From assembly GCF_031426495.1 (NCBI RefSeq), contig NZ_JANPLK010000080.1, positions 1 through 64,000 of the forward strand: 64,000 nucleotides of DNA, given 5' to 3'. Shown here piece by piece: positions 1 to 8,095 of this stretch. This stretch comes from Gemmatimonas sp. (lineage in GTDB: Bacteria > Gemmatimonadota > Gemmatimonadetes > Gemmatimonadales > Gemmatimonadaceae). Below the pieces are notes generated by a model. The model was not told the origin of the DNA. It did no database searches and saw nothing but the letters and a program-made list of their open reading frames with translations. Both the position numbers and the translations under genes were made by a program. The first letter of the stretch is position 1. Every line of letters starts with the position of its first letter.

Positions 1-95
1 AAGGCCTTGGTGGCGAGCCAGATGAACACGCAGCGAATCGTCACGAAAAAGACGATGAAGATGGCTGCATCGGTCCAGCTCCAGCGTCCTGGCAT
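1..95 (-). CDS. N-terminal fragment of a membrane protein (partial)
   Basis: An ATG at 95 on the minus strand opens a frame that stays open to the window edge. The first 31 residues include a hydrophobic run (AAIFIVFFVTIRCVFIWLA), typical of a first membrane helix. It is divergent from the lipoprotein gene at 120, so the 24-bp gap would carry both start regions. The rest lies outside the window and no family can be named. Confidence 0.45.
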   Translation of the reverse strand, partial: MPGRWSWTDAAIFIVFFVTIRCVFIWLATKA

Positions 96-119
96 CAGAA
101 AAATCTAAGCGGGAGAGCG

Positions 120-1031
120 ATGTGGTTGAAAACGCTGGTTCACGCGTTCACGTGCAGCCTAGCCCTTGTTGCCTGCGCTGGCACGGTGGCCCGGTCGCGG
201 TCGCGCGTGAGCGATATGCCCGTCACGTGGTACGCCGGAGGCATAACCTGTGACGCCCGCCCAACGTTCCGTATACATGAGTACCGGGAGGGCCTCTACA
301 TCCTGCGGCAGCCCGCCTGCACGAACTACGAGAAGCCGTTTCTCTACCTGCTCATCGGTAGCACGCGGGCGTTGCTGATCGACACGGGCGCCGGCGGTAT
401 CGACGTGGCGGCGCCAATCGACAGTCTGCTCACCGCGTGGCGCGCGACGCACGGCGGCGCTGTACGTCAGCTCGTGGTGGCGCACAGTCACGGCCACGGC
501 GACCATACCGCTGGCGACGCGCAATTCCGTGACCGCGCCGGCATCGTGCTCGTTCCCCGCGATAGCGCGGCGGTGTACGCCTTCTTCGGATTTCGCGCGC
601 AGCGCTCCGACGCGCAGCGTACCGACGCGGTGTCATTCGATCTGGGCGGTCGCATGCTGGACGTGCTCGCCATTCCGGGACACGAGGCCGCGAGTGTCGC
701 CTTTTACGATCGAAATTCGGCCGTACTCCTGACGGGTGACACGTTCTATCCGGGGCGGCTCTATGTGCGCGACACGGCGGCGTTTGCCGCCAGCACGGCG
801 CGCTTGGTCGCGTTCACGGCATCACGCACGGTGTCGGCGATCCTCGGCACCCACATTGAGCAAGCGCGTACGCCGTTCACGGACTATCCGGTGGGCACGG
901 TTGACCAGCCGGATGAGGACCGACTCGAACTCTCGCGTGCCGATCTGGTCATGCTCGACTCCGCCGTTCGCACCATGCGCGGCCGATTTACCCGCACGCG
1001 CTTGCCGCGCTTTACGATCTGGCCGCGCTGA
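120..1031 (+). CDS. Exported metallo-beta-lactamase-fold hydrolase (lipoprotein)
   Basis: 303 residues. The N-terminus is a signal peptide with a lipobox-like LVAC, so the product is probably a lipid-anchored periplasmic or outer-membrane protein. The MBL metal motif reads HSHGHGDH around residues 121-128, followed by a further His (IPGHEAAS), Asp (LLTGDTFY) and His (LGTHIEQ), giving the full two-metal ligand set. MBL-fold proteins hydrolyse esters, thioesters, lactams or phosphodiesters; the substrate cannot be read here. The gene stands alone, divergent from a membrane protein and convergent with an amidohydrolase. Confidence 0.85.
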   Translation: MWLKTLVHAFTCSLALVACAGTVARSRSRVSDMPVTWYAGGITCDARPTFRIHEYREGLYILRQPACTNYEKPFLYLLIGSTRALLIDTGAGGIDVAAPIDSLLTAWRATHGGAVRQLVVAHSHGHGDHTAGDAQFRDRAGIVLVPRDSAAVYAFFGFRAQRSDAQRTDAVSFDLGGRMLDVLAIPGHEAASVAFYDRNSAVLLTGDTFYPGRLYVRDTAAFAASTARLVAFTASRTVSAILGTHIEQARTPFTDYPVGTVDQPDEDRLELSRADLVMLDSAVRTMRGRFTRTRLPRFTIWPR

Positions 1032-1043
1032 CGAACGTCGCCG

Positions 1044-1109
1044 CTTGGATGCGTCATGGACGCAACATGGTCGCGTCATCGTCGCAGCATCGTCGCATCA
1101 TGGTCGCAA
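1044..1109. repeat. 11-bp tandem repeat, about six units
   Basis: Five consecutive 11-bp units of the form CATSGTCGCAN (CATGGACGCAA, CATGGTCGCGT, CATCGTCGCAG, CATCGTCGCAT, CATGGTCGCAA) run from 1055 to 1109, preceded by one more degenerate unit. They lie between the convergent stops of the MBL gene and the amidohydrolase gene. Confidence 0.8.
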
Positions 1110-1144
1110 TATCTGCACACGCTGGGTCCGCCTCCGGGAGAAGC

Positions 1145-2377
1145 TCAGCGATAGCGGACGCCGCCCACCATCACGAATGTCACCCGCCGCGTCGCGCCGA
1201 TGTCACGGGACGGATCGCCATCGACGGCAATGAGGTCCGCTTCGTAGCCCGGCACAATGCTGCCGATGCGGTCGCCGAGGCCGAGGGCTTCGGCACCGAC
1301 GCTCGTCGCCGAGATGATCGCTGCCATGGGCGACTGACCTGACTTCACGCGACAGAGCAACTCGTCGGCATTTCGCCCGTGGGCGAGTGCCACCGCGTCA
1401 GTGCCGAACACGATCTTGAGCTTCGGGACGCGCAGCGCGCGCGTGTACATCGCGCTGGCCGTAGGGATGGCCGCCTTCAGTGGTGCGAGTGTGGAGTCGG
1501 TGAAGCTGTAGGCGTCAGGATGGTCGATGTAATTCTGGAACACGAGACAGAGTTGCGGATCGAAGATGGTGCCATGCTCTGCCATGAGCGTGAGCTCGGC
1601 ATCGGTGACGAAGATCCCATGCTCGATCTGGGTACACCCACCGAGGACTGCAGCCCTCACGCTCGCCGCACTGATCGCATGCACCAGCGTGCGCAATCCG
1701 AGTGATTTCGCCTCGCCGCAGATCGCGGCGATCTGTTCGTTGGACAGGGTCTGCGCACCGCCCGCGCCCAAGCCGCTGGACGCAAAGAGCTTGATCAGGT
1801 CTGCCCCCTGTGCTTTGAGCCCGCGAACCAGGACGCGCATGGAATCGGGCGACGGACGCGTACTGTTGATCGGCGCGAGCGAGGTGAGCAATCGCGGCCC
1901 CGGAATGCGGCCTCGGGAAATGGCATCTCGCAGCTCGCTGTCTTCGGGTCCACCGATGCTCTGGATCGTGGTAAACCCCGCCATCAGTGTGGCGTACAGG
2001 TTGCCGGCCCGCGCCAGCGCAGCCTCGGTGGGCGTATCACCACTGCGCGGGGAATTCCGCTTACCCTGCTTGTCGACATACCAGCCGGGATGCGTGTGCG
2101 CGTCGATCAGCCCGGGCAACAGCGTCGCCGCGCCAAGCTCAATGCGGGTCGCGCCCGAGAGCGTAACGGGCCTCGTGCTCACCCGCTCGATGCGACGCCC
2201 CCGCACCACCACCCACACGTTGTTGAGGCGCCCGCCACGGCCGTCGAGCATGGTGCCGGCGTGAATGACGGTGAGCGAGTCGGGGAGTCGGCGTGACGCG
2301 AGTGCTGGCCGAGGAAAAAGACTGAGGAGGCAACCGGCCCACAGGGCCACGGAGAGCGTGAGCGCGCGTCGATTCAT
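1145..2377 (-). CDS. Secreted amidohydrolase (imidazolonepropionase-like)
   Basis: 410 residues with a Sec signal peptide ending near RPALA. Amidohydrolase-superfamily ligands are visible: the HxH motif in DAHTHPGW, a Lys in LIKLFAS that fits the carboxylated bridging lysine, His in LVHAIS and EHGIF, and the catalytic Asp in FGTDAV. The C-terminus contains the usual PGYEADLIAVDGDP segment that closes the N-terminal beta-sandwich. Relatives cleave Xaa-Pro or cyclic amide substrates, which suggests a role in periplasmic peptide or amide degradation. The exact substrate is unknown. Confidence 0.88.
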   Translation of the reverse strand: MNRRALTLSVALWAGCLLSLFPRPALASRRLPDSLTVIHAGTMLDGRGGRLNNVWVVVRGRRIERVSTRPVTLSGATRIELGAATLLPGLIDAHTHPGWYVDKQGKRNSPRSGDTPTEAALARAGNLYATLMAGFTTIQSIGGPEDSELRDAISRGRIPGPRLLTSLAPINSTRPSPDSMRVLVRGLKAQGADLIKLFASSGLGAGGAQTLSNEQIAAICGEAKSLGLRTLVHAISAASVRAAVLGGCTQIEHGIFVTDAELTLMAEHGTIFDPQLCLVFQNYIDHPDAYSFTDSTLAPLKAAIPTASAMYTRALRVPKLKIVFGTDAVALAHGRNADELLCRVKSGQSPMAAIISATSVGAEALGLGDRIGSIVPGYEADLIAVDGDPSRDIGATRRVTFVMVGGVRYR

Positions 2378-2407
2378 GATCGGTGTGGCGATGTGTATGG
2401 CTGTTGG

Positions 2408-3418
2408 CTATCGGGTCGCGCGCACGAATCGCTGCATCCGGGCAGCGAGGAACTCGGCGGCCCGCCACTCGCCGTAGTACCACGGATTCCACGGGCGCAG
2501 GCCGGCGGTAAAGCCCACATGTCCCCCGCGCGCAGGGAATTCGAGCTCGACCTGATCGTTCTCGCGAACCGCGTGTCGGACCTCCTCCAGCACGTCGGAC
2601 GGCAGGAACGGGTCGTCGACCGCGCTGAGCAGGAGCGTCGGGAGCTGAATCCGCGCCAGATACGGTAGAGAACTGGCGCGGGCATAGTAGTCGGCCGCGT
2701 CGCGAAAGCCGTGCAGCGGCGCCGTGAAGGCGTCGTCGAACTCCCAGAGCGTGCGGGCGTTCTGTACCCGGCGCAGCGGGGCCAACTCGGGATGCCGGTC
2801 AATCTTGGTCAGCGCCTTCGGGATCAGCGACTTGAGAAAGAACTTCTCGTAGATCGCACCGAACCCCCGTCCAATATGGCGAGAGGCCCTGGCGAGGTCG
2901 TACGGCACCGACATCCCGACCGCGCCCACGACCTGCTCCGGAAGCACGTCGCCGAACTCGCCGAGTAGCTTGCACAGCACATTGCCACCCAACGAGACGC
3001 CCATCAGGCCGAGGGGCGCGTCGGGGAATTCGCGGGAAATCTGCTCGACAACCCACAGGGGGTCGGTGGTCTCGCCGGAGTGGTAGCTGCGCGGCAACCG
3101 ATTCGGCTCGGTGCCGCACGTGCGGAAGAGCAGCAAATCGGCCGCCCACCCCCGCTGACTCGCCTCGCGGAACATGGCGCGGGCGTAATGGGAGTGCATG
3201 CCCCCCTCGAGCCCGTGAAATAGCAGGAGTCGGGGAGCCGCTGCACCCTCGGCGCTCTCCAATCGCGCGATCTCAACGAAGTCGCCGTCGGGGGTGTCCC
3301 GGCGCTCCACACGGACGGCTAGCGCGGGCTCCCGGCGGCCGATCCGCCCCCACAGCGTGGCGCTGTGAGGATCCGGAAGCCACCAAGCTGGCCGATAGGG
3401 GCGCGATGTCGTGGACAT
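2408..3418 (-). CDS. YheT-type alpha/beta-fold hydrolase
   Basis: About 336 residues from the ATG at 3418 (reading MSTTSRPYRPAWW). A longer in-frame extension exists, but the conserved family start (PAWWLPDPHSATLWG) supports the shorter protein. The oxyanion region LLFHGLEGG and the nucleophile elbow GVSLGGN (Ser) are clear, followed by an acid segment (SAVDDPFLP) and a C-terminal His (GGHVGF). This is the YheT/ABHD esterase family, usually of unknown substrate. It is divergent from the dctA-like gene, and the 53-bp gap between the two starts must hold both promoters. Confidence 0.85.
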   Translation of the reverse strand: MSTTSRPYRPAWWLPDPHSATLWGRIGRREPALAVRVERRDTPDGDFVEIARLESAEGAAAPRLLLFHGLEGGMHSHYARAMFREASQRGWAADLLLFRTCGTEPNRLPRSYHSGETTDPLWVVEQISREFPDAPLGLMGVSLGGNVLCKLLGEFGDVLPEQVVGAVGMSVPYDLARASRHIGRGFGAIYEKFFLKSLIPKALTKIDRHPELAPLRRVQNARTLWEFDDAFTAPLHGFRDAADYYARASSLPYLARIQLPTLLLSAVDDPFLPSDVLEEVRHAVRENDQVELEFPARGGHVGFTAGLRPWNPWYYGEWRAAEFLAARMQRFVRATR

Positions 3419-3471
3419 GGAGACAATATGTAGAGTGTTCGGCAAGGTTCCTTCCCCTGTCACCCCCCCAC

Positions 3472-4728
3472 GTGATTTCGCGCCTCCTCAGGAACCTGAC
3501 CTTTCAGGTGCTCGTTGCCGTCTCGCTTGGCATTCTGCTGGGCGTCGTCGCCCCGGATACCGCCAAGTCGCTCAAGCCCCTCGGCGACACGTTCATCAAT
3601 CTCGTGAAGATGGTGATCACGCCGATCATCTTCCTCACGATTGTGCACGGCATCGCGAGCATGGCGGATCTCCGCAAGCTCGGACGCGTGGGTGGCAAGG
3701 CGCTGCTGTACTTCGAACTGGTGTCCACGCTGGCGTTGGCGATCGGCTTGATCATCGTGAACGTGACCAAGCCCGGCGCCGGCCTCGACATCTCGACGAT
3801 GCAACTCGGGGACGTGAGCAAGTACACGACGGCCGGTGCGCAACAGAGCACGCTCGAGTTTCTGCTGCACATCGTGCCCAGCAACATCGTGGCCGCGTTC
3901 GCAAGCGGAGAACTGCTTCCGGTCGTGTTCTTCTCGGTGCTCTTCGGCGTCGCGCTCACGGCGGTGGGTGATGCGGGACGCGACATCGCCGATCTGCTGG
4001 TGCGATTTCAGGCCGTGTTCTTCAAGATCGTCTCGATGGTCATGGTGCTCGCGCCGATCGGCGCCTTCGGCGCCATGGCATACACGGTCGGTGCCTTCGG
4101 ACTCAAGACGCTCGTACCGCTCGCCCGGCTGATGCTCGACGTGTATGCCACGATGGCCGTGTTCGTGTTCGTCGTGCTCGGATTGATCTGCCGCGCCTAT
4201 GGCTTCCGGATCTGGAAGTTCCTGCGTTTCATCAAGGACGAGATTCTCCTGGTGCTCGGCACGTCGAGTTCCGAGGCCGCGCTACCGCGCATGCTGATCA
4301 AGCTCGAACAGTACGGCTGCGCGAAGCCCATCGTGGGGTTGGTGATTCCCACCGGCTATTCGTTCAATCTCGATGGCACGAGCATCTACCTGTCGATGGC
4401 CACGATCTTCATCGCGCAGGTGTACAAGGTGGACTTGAGCCTCACCCAGCAGCTCACACTGCTTGGCATTCTCATGCTGACCAGCAAAGGCGCCGCCGGC
4501 GTGACAGGCTCGGGCTTCATCGTCTTGGCCAGCACCCTCGCCGCCACCCGCACGGTGCCGGTAGAAGGCGTGGCGCTATTGCTTGGCGTGGACCGCTTCA
4601 TGTCCGAAGCGCGCGCGATCACGAACCTGATCGGCAACGGTGTCGCGACGCTGGTCGTGTCACGGAGTGAAGGCGCGTTCGATGATGAAAAACGGAAGAT
4701 CGCGGAGGCCACGGGGGCAACCGTGTGA
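3472..4728 (+). CDS. dctA: DctA-type dicarboxylate/cation symporter
   Basis: 418 residues from a GTG at 3472; the frame extends upstream to 3406, but homology to DctA begins at SRLLRNLTFQVL. Family hallmarks are present: an early KPLGDTFINLVKM helix, the first re-entrant loop serine-rich motif (LGTSSSEAALPRM), and the NLDGTS cation/substrate motif in TM7. Membrane protein of the DAACS family, which imports C4-dicarboxylates or acidic amino acids with H+ or Na+. The substrate is inferred from overall similarity to E. coli DctA; a glutamate/aspartate carrier is the alternative. Confidence 0.85.
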   Translation: MISRLLRNLTFQVLVAVSLGILLGVVAPDTAKSLKPLGDTFINLVKMVITPIIFLTIVHGIASMADLRKLGRVGGKALLYFELVSTLALAIGLIIVNVTKPGAGLDISTMQLGDVSKYTTAGAQQSTLEFLLHIVPSNIVAAFASGELLPVVFFSVLFGVALTAVGDAGRDIADLLVRFQAVFFKIVSMVMVLAPIGAFGAMAYTVGAFGLKTLVPLARLMLDVYATMAVFVFVVLGLICRAYGFRIWKFLRFIKDEILLVLGTSSSEAALPRMLIKLEQYGCAKPIVGLVIPTGYSFNLDGTSIYLSMATIFIAQVYKVDLSLTQQLTLLGILMLTSKGAAGVTGSGFIVLASTLAATRTVPVEGVALLLGVDRFMSEARAITNLIGNGVATLVVSRSEGAFDDEKRKIAEATGATV

Positions 4729-4730
4729 TC

Positions 4731-4756
4731 TCGCACCGGAAGTAATTTGGGTGCGA
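4731..4756 (+). terminator. Weak hairpin after the symporter gene
   Basis: TCGCACC (4731-4737) can pair with GGTGCGA (4750-4756) directly after the dctA-like stop codon. There is no T-tract, so this is at best a weak or factor-dependent terminator. Confidence 0.3.
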
Positions 4757-4863
4757 ACGTGTGGTCGTCCGGTTGAAGTACCGCTTCGGCACCTCCGCAC
4801 GCACCGCTTCCGCTAGTCGCCCACACGCTCACCCCCAAATAGCTTCCCCTCGGAAATCACACC

Positions 4864-5217
4864 ATGGAAACCGTGGTCCAGGTTTTTGGCACCAAGAAAA
4901 GTGCCGATACGCGTAAAGCGCAGCGCTTCTTTCAGGAGCGCCGCATCAAGGTGCATTTCTGTGACTTGGCGGAACGACCGGCGTCGATCGGAGAGCTCAA
5001 GCGCTTCACGCAGAAGTTCGGCGTGGACGCGATCATTGATCGCACGTCGAAGCGCTTTCTCGATCTTGGACTGCGTCAGGCGCTGTACGGCGAGGAGCGT
5101 TGGCTCAGTATCCTTTCCGAGGAGCCGTTCATTCTGAAGCAGCCGCTCGTGCGGTTCCAGAACAAGGTGTGCGTTGGCGTGGACGAAAAGCTGTGGAAGG
5201 AGTGGCTCGCGTCCTAG
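4864..5217 (+). CDS. ArsC/Spx-fold protein without the catalytic cysteine
   Basis: 117 residues with the overall pattern of the ArsC-like thioredoxin-fold family (VQVFGTKKSADTRKAQRFF at the N-terminus, ERRIKVHFCDL, then the C-terminal LVRFQNKVCVG strand). In arsenate reductases the loop after the first strand carries the catalytic Cys; here that position reads KKSADT with no Cys. It is therefore unlikely to be a classical arsenate reductase and may be a regulatory or degenerate relative. Its TAG stop shares the palindromic CTAG at 5214-5217 with the stop of the convergent HTTM gene. Confidence 0.75.
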   Translation: METVVQVFGTKKSADTRKAQRFFQERRIKVHFCDLAERPASIGELKRFTQKFGVDAIIDRTSKRFLDLGLRQALYGEERWLSILSEEPFILKQPLVRFQNKVCVGVDEKLWKEWLAS

Positions 5218-6038
5218 CTCACGCGGTGTACCGCGTACCACAGTGAGGGGAGCGCCGCGCTCCACGCCAGGAGAAACCGATTGAGTCCGAAGAGTGCGGC
5301 TGTTGTCGCGTGAAATGTGAACGCCGCGGCGATGACCGCGAGGCAGGCAATGGGATCGAACCACGCCAACGGGGCGAGGCATTCGAAGCCAATCACGCCC
5401 AGCGACGCGACGCGTAGCGCTGGCAGGTCGTTCGGAATGCGACGCGGCACCCAGGCCGGTACACCATACGCCGGGAGCGAGAGAAAGGCCGACAGCGCCT
5501 GTCCGTTCCACCAGCTGGGCTCCCTCGCTTTCACGATGCCGGCGCGGACGTACGACAGCGTGAGCTGCGCGGCGATGTAGAGCACGCCGCCCTCGTGGAC
5601 GACGCCAGCCACGTTGGAGAGCTGCGCCACAGCGAGCCCGCCGAGCACGGTGAAGAGCATGGCATCGCTGCCGCCGTTCACGTTCCCGCGAAAACGCAGG
5701 GCTGCAAGCCACGAGGTGAACGCCAGCGCCGCAGCGGCGACGCACCCTGCGCTTGTGCCCGGTGCAACCGCCAGGATCGCGGCAAGCGCGAGCTGCGCCA
5801 TGAGTACCAACGTGAACGCGCGCGGGCCGAGCAGCCGCCGCCAGATGCCCCACTGCTGAGAGAGGAACGGTGCCCGCCACACGCCGCGATCGGAGAGCGC
5901 CTGACACGCAGCGAGCAGTTCGAGCGCGTTGACCGCGGCCGCCAGCGCCGCGAGGCGGCACATCCAGACAATGGTGGTGGTAAGCAGGGCAGGGAGTTCG
6001 CTCACGAGGTCCCACGAGCGTTCGGTCGCGTCAGGCAA
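5214..6038 (-). CDS. HTTM-like integral membrane protein
   Basis: 274 residues, rich in hydrophobic helices (roughly six to eight). The segments RFRGNVNGGSDAM, SYVRAGIVKAREPSWWNG and HATTAALFGLNRFLL match the HTTM (vitamin K-dependent gamma-carboxylase-related) domain. Bacterial HTTM proteins usually sit next to a DCC thiol oxidoreductase or a small soluble protein. Here the upstream neighbour is a small unknown protein whose 3' end overlaps this start by 37 bp, suggesting translational coupling. The reaction is unknown. Confidence 0.7.
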   Translation of the reverse strand: MPDATERSWDLVSELPALLTTTIVWMCRLAALAAAVNALELLAACQALSDRGVWRAPFLSQQWGIWRRLLGPRAFTLVLMAQLALAAILAVAPGTSAGCVAAAALAFTSWLAALRFRGNVNGGSDAMLFTVLGGLAVAQLSNVAGVVHEGGVLYIAAQLTLSYVRAGIVKAREPSWWNGQALSAFLSLPAYGVPAWVPRRIPNDLPALRVASLGVIGFECLAPLAWFDPIACLAVIAAAFTFHATTAALFGLNRFLLAWSAALPSLWYAVHRVS

Positions 6039-6454
6039 TCGCTCTCGTACACGACGTCCATGGCGCCATCCTCATCGTCGGTAACGACCAACCGAAGCTG
6101 CCAGCCGTCGTATCCGGCCGACTTCGCCAACGCGTTGCTGGCCAATGCGTTCTCGGCCAACGCGGTCACCAGCGCCAGCGACTCCTGGCAGGCGGCCGAC
6201 CGTTCTCCGAGCTCGACCAGCTCAGTGTACCATCGCTCAACGAGCGTCTGGGCGGCCAGCGTCTGCGTGCCGGCAGGATTGAAGACCACGTGCCACCAGC
6301 GACGGGGCGCTGGGCGAACCACAGGGTCCCACGGGCTCGTCGTACCGTTGCCGAAAAGCAGTCTGAGCTGGAGGGTGGGTGGCAGGCGGGCCACGTCGAA
6401 GAACTCCCACGCCGGAAACAGCTGACGCAGTAGCGTTGAGGAAGGCGTCGTCAT
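6002..6454 (-). CDS. Small hypothetical protein coupled to the HTTM gene
   Basis: 150 residues from the ATG at 6454 (MTTPSSTLLRQLFPAWEFFD). The frame continues further upstream but that part is low-complexity Arg/Ser and runs into the divergent regulator's promoter. It is soluble and acidic toward the end, with conserved-looking RWWHVVFNPAG and GWQLRLVVTDDEDG segments and an Ala/Asn/Leu repeat (ALAENALASNALAKSAG). No family recognised. The 37-bp overlap with the downstream HTTM gene indicates a two-gene operon. Confidence 0.6.
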   Translation of the reverse strand: MTTPSSTLLRQLFPAWEFFDVARLPPTLQLRLLFGNGTTSPWDPVVRPAPRRWWHVVFNPAGTQTLAAQTLVERWYTELVELGERSAACQESLALVTALAENALASNALAKSAGYDGWQLRLVVTDDEDGAMDVVYESDCLTRPNARGTS

Positions 6455-6531
6455 GGACAGAAATGTACGGCAAGAGCGGTCCGGAGCGTTTTCGCTGACA
6501 GGCATTCTCCCGACAGCAGGAGTGGGGAACC

Positions 6532-6548
6532 CCCGATAACGTATCGGG
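6532..6548. promoter_or_regulatory. Palindrome upstream of the LuxR-type gene
   Basis: CCCGATA and TATCGGG form a perfect 7-bp inverted repeat around ACG, about 35 bp before the regulator's start and between two divergent genes. The placement fits an operator for the regulator itself or for both genes; no protein is known to bind it. Confidence 0.4.
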
Positions 6549-6584
6549 TTCAGTCGTCGCAGACTGGGGACAACGGAGGTGGAT

Positions 6585-7379
6585 GTGCGCACTCGAATAC
6601 GGAATGTCTCGCCGCGACCACGTGTGACACGCGACCTTCCGGTGGAATCACCGGACGCACTGGCCGCTGCGCTGGTGAGTGACGCGATACGTCGCCGTGG
6701 GGCCCGCTTCACTGGCGAGCCCATTCGAATCGCGGTGCTGGATCGCAATCAACTCTCCCGGCAGGCGCTGACCGCGCTGCTGGCGCGAGATCCGCGCCTT
6801 CATTTGGTCGGTGATTCGTCCGAACTCGAGCAGTGCATCAGCCACGCGACGCATCGCGCAGCGCAGGTGGTGCTGCTGTCCGCCGAGCCGGACGCGGCTG
6901 CCGTGATCAAACAAGTCGCGGCGTTGGCAGCGCTACCCCTTGGGCCGCACGTGATCGTGCTGAACGGCGCGCAGCACCCCGACGAAGTGCTCGAGGCATT
7001 CCGCGCTGGCGCGTACGGGTATTTGCCGTGGAGCGCCTCCTTCACGGAGCTGATCGAAGCGATCGAGATGGTCGCTGACGGCATGAGCTATGTGTTGCCA
7101 ACGACCGCCAAAGCGCTGGCCACGGGACTCCGCACGCCGCCGCTGGTAGCGCCTCTGGGGAGTTCGTGTCTCGACGTGCTGAGCGCACGGGAGCGCACGG
7201 TCCTCGAGCGCATCGCGCGCGGCTACAGCGGACCGGAAGTTGCCGAGCAGTTGGGCATTACGGTGAAGACGGTGGACACGTATCGCCATCGCATTCACGA
7301 GAAACTGGGCGTGCATCATCGCAGCGACTACGTGCGGATCGCGCTCGATAACAACCTCCTGCACCGAGAGCCGGCGTAG
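6585..7379 (+). CDS. LuxR-family regulator with degenerate receiver domain
   Basis: About 264 residues. GGAGG at 6575-6579 sits five bases before the GTG at 6585, which decides the start over the GTG at 6579. The N-terminal half is a CheY-like receiver (IRIAVLDRNQLSRQAL ... EAFRAGAYGYL). The normal phosphoacceptor Asp is Ser (VVLLSAEPD), the conserved Lys after GYL is Trp (YLPWS), and only one Asp remains in the acidic pocket. The C-terminus is a typical LuxR helix-turn-helix (LSARERTVLERIARGYS ... VKTVDTYRHRI). It is therefore probably a phosphorylation-independent DNA-binding regulator. It precedes the BON and stress-protein genes, which it may control. Confidence 0.85.
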   Translation: MRTRIRNVSPRPRVTRDLPVESPDALAAALVSDAIRRRGARFTGEPIRIAVLDRNQLSRQALTALLARDPRLHLVGDSSELEQCISHATHRAAQVVLLSAEPDAAAVIKQVAALAALPLGPHVIVLNGAQHPDEVLEAFRAGAYGYLPWSASFTELIEAIEMVADGMSYVLPTTAKALATGLRTPPLVAPLGSSCLDVLSARERTVLERIARGYSGPEVAEQLGITVKTVDTYRHRIHEKLGVHHRSDYVRIALDNNLLHREPA

Positions 7380-7482
7380 TATCCGGCATCGTGTGAGGCG
7401 TTCGCCCGGCAGACGAGCCGAGGCAGCGACCTGAAGTTCTGCGTCCGCGATGCACTCCCCGCACGTCCCGATGGAGATCCTG

Positions 7483-8046
7483 ATGTCTACCTCAATGCCG
7501 CAACCGTTCGATGCACAGCCGTTCTCGCCACTCTTGTCACCCGCACTGGTACAGCGCACGGTGTTCGACAACGGCGTAGAGGCGGAGATCAGCCTGATCG
7601 CCGATCGCACGTACACCCCCCGTGACGATCGCGAGTTGCTCGCGGCATCGACGCGCGCGCTGCGCGATGCGTCCCATGTGCCGAAGGGTCGCGTGGTCGC
7701 GAGCGTGCGTGGCGGCACGGTAGTCCTCGATAAACGCACGTCGTTCTACTACGAACGCGCGGCGGCTGAGTGTGCGGTGCGTTTCCTCGACGGCGTGCGC
7801 TCCGTCGAGAATCACATTCTGGTGGAGCCGACGGCCCTGGCCGATGCCGTGCGACTGCGTATTGCCGACGCGCTGCTCCGCACCGCGGTGAACGAGGCCA
7901 CGCACATCGCCGTGCAGGCGGTTGGCGGAACGGTCATTCTGCAGGGTGTCATTCAATCCTCCGCCGAACGCGACGCGGCTGAGCGCGCGGCATGGACCGT
8001 TGCGGGTGTGCACTTGGTGATCGACAACCTGATCGTCAGCGCATAG
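7483..8046 (+). CDS. BON-domain protein
   Basis: 187 residues from the ATG at 7483, six bases after a GGAG; two earlier in-frame ATGs lack a good ribosome site. The C-terminal 65 residues form a BON domain (RLRIADALLRTA ... GTVILQGVIQSSAERDAAE ... GVHLVIDNLIV). The preceding half repeats a similar pattern (GRVVASVRGGTVVLDKR), possibly a second degenerate BON. BON domains bind membranes or ligands and often occur in stress proteins; no signal peptide is seen. It is followed by a universal stress protein gene. Confidence 0.75.
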   Translation: MSTSMPQPFDAQPFSPLLSPALVQRTVFDNGVEAEISLIADRTYTPRDDRELLAASTRALRDASHVPKGRVVASVRGGTVVLDKRTSFYYERAAAECAVRFLDGVRSVENHILVEPTALADAVRLRIADALLRTAVNEATHIAVQAVGGTVILQGVIQSSAERDAAERAAWTVAGVHLVIDNLIVSA

Positions 8047-8095
8047 CCACGTGACGCAAGCTGTTCTTTCACGTTCTCCCTTACCGGAGCCGGCA

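Noticed and set aside
4813..6015. 400-codon minus-strand frame overlapping the HTTM gene
   Set aside because: Out-of-frame shadow covering both the HTTM gene and the ArsC-like gene, with no domain.
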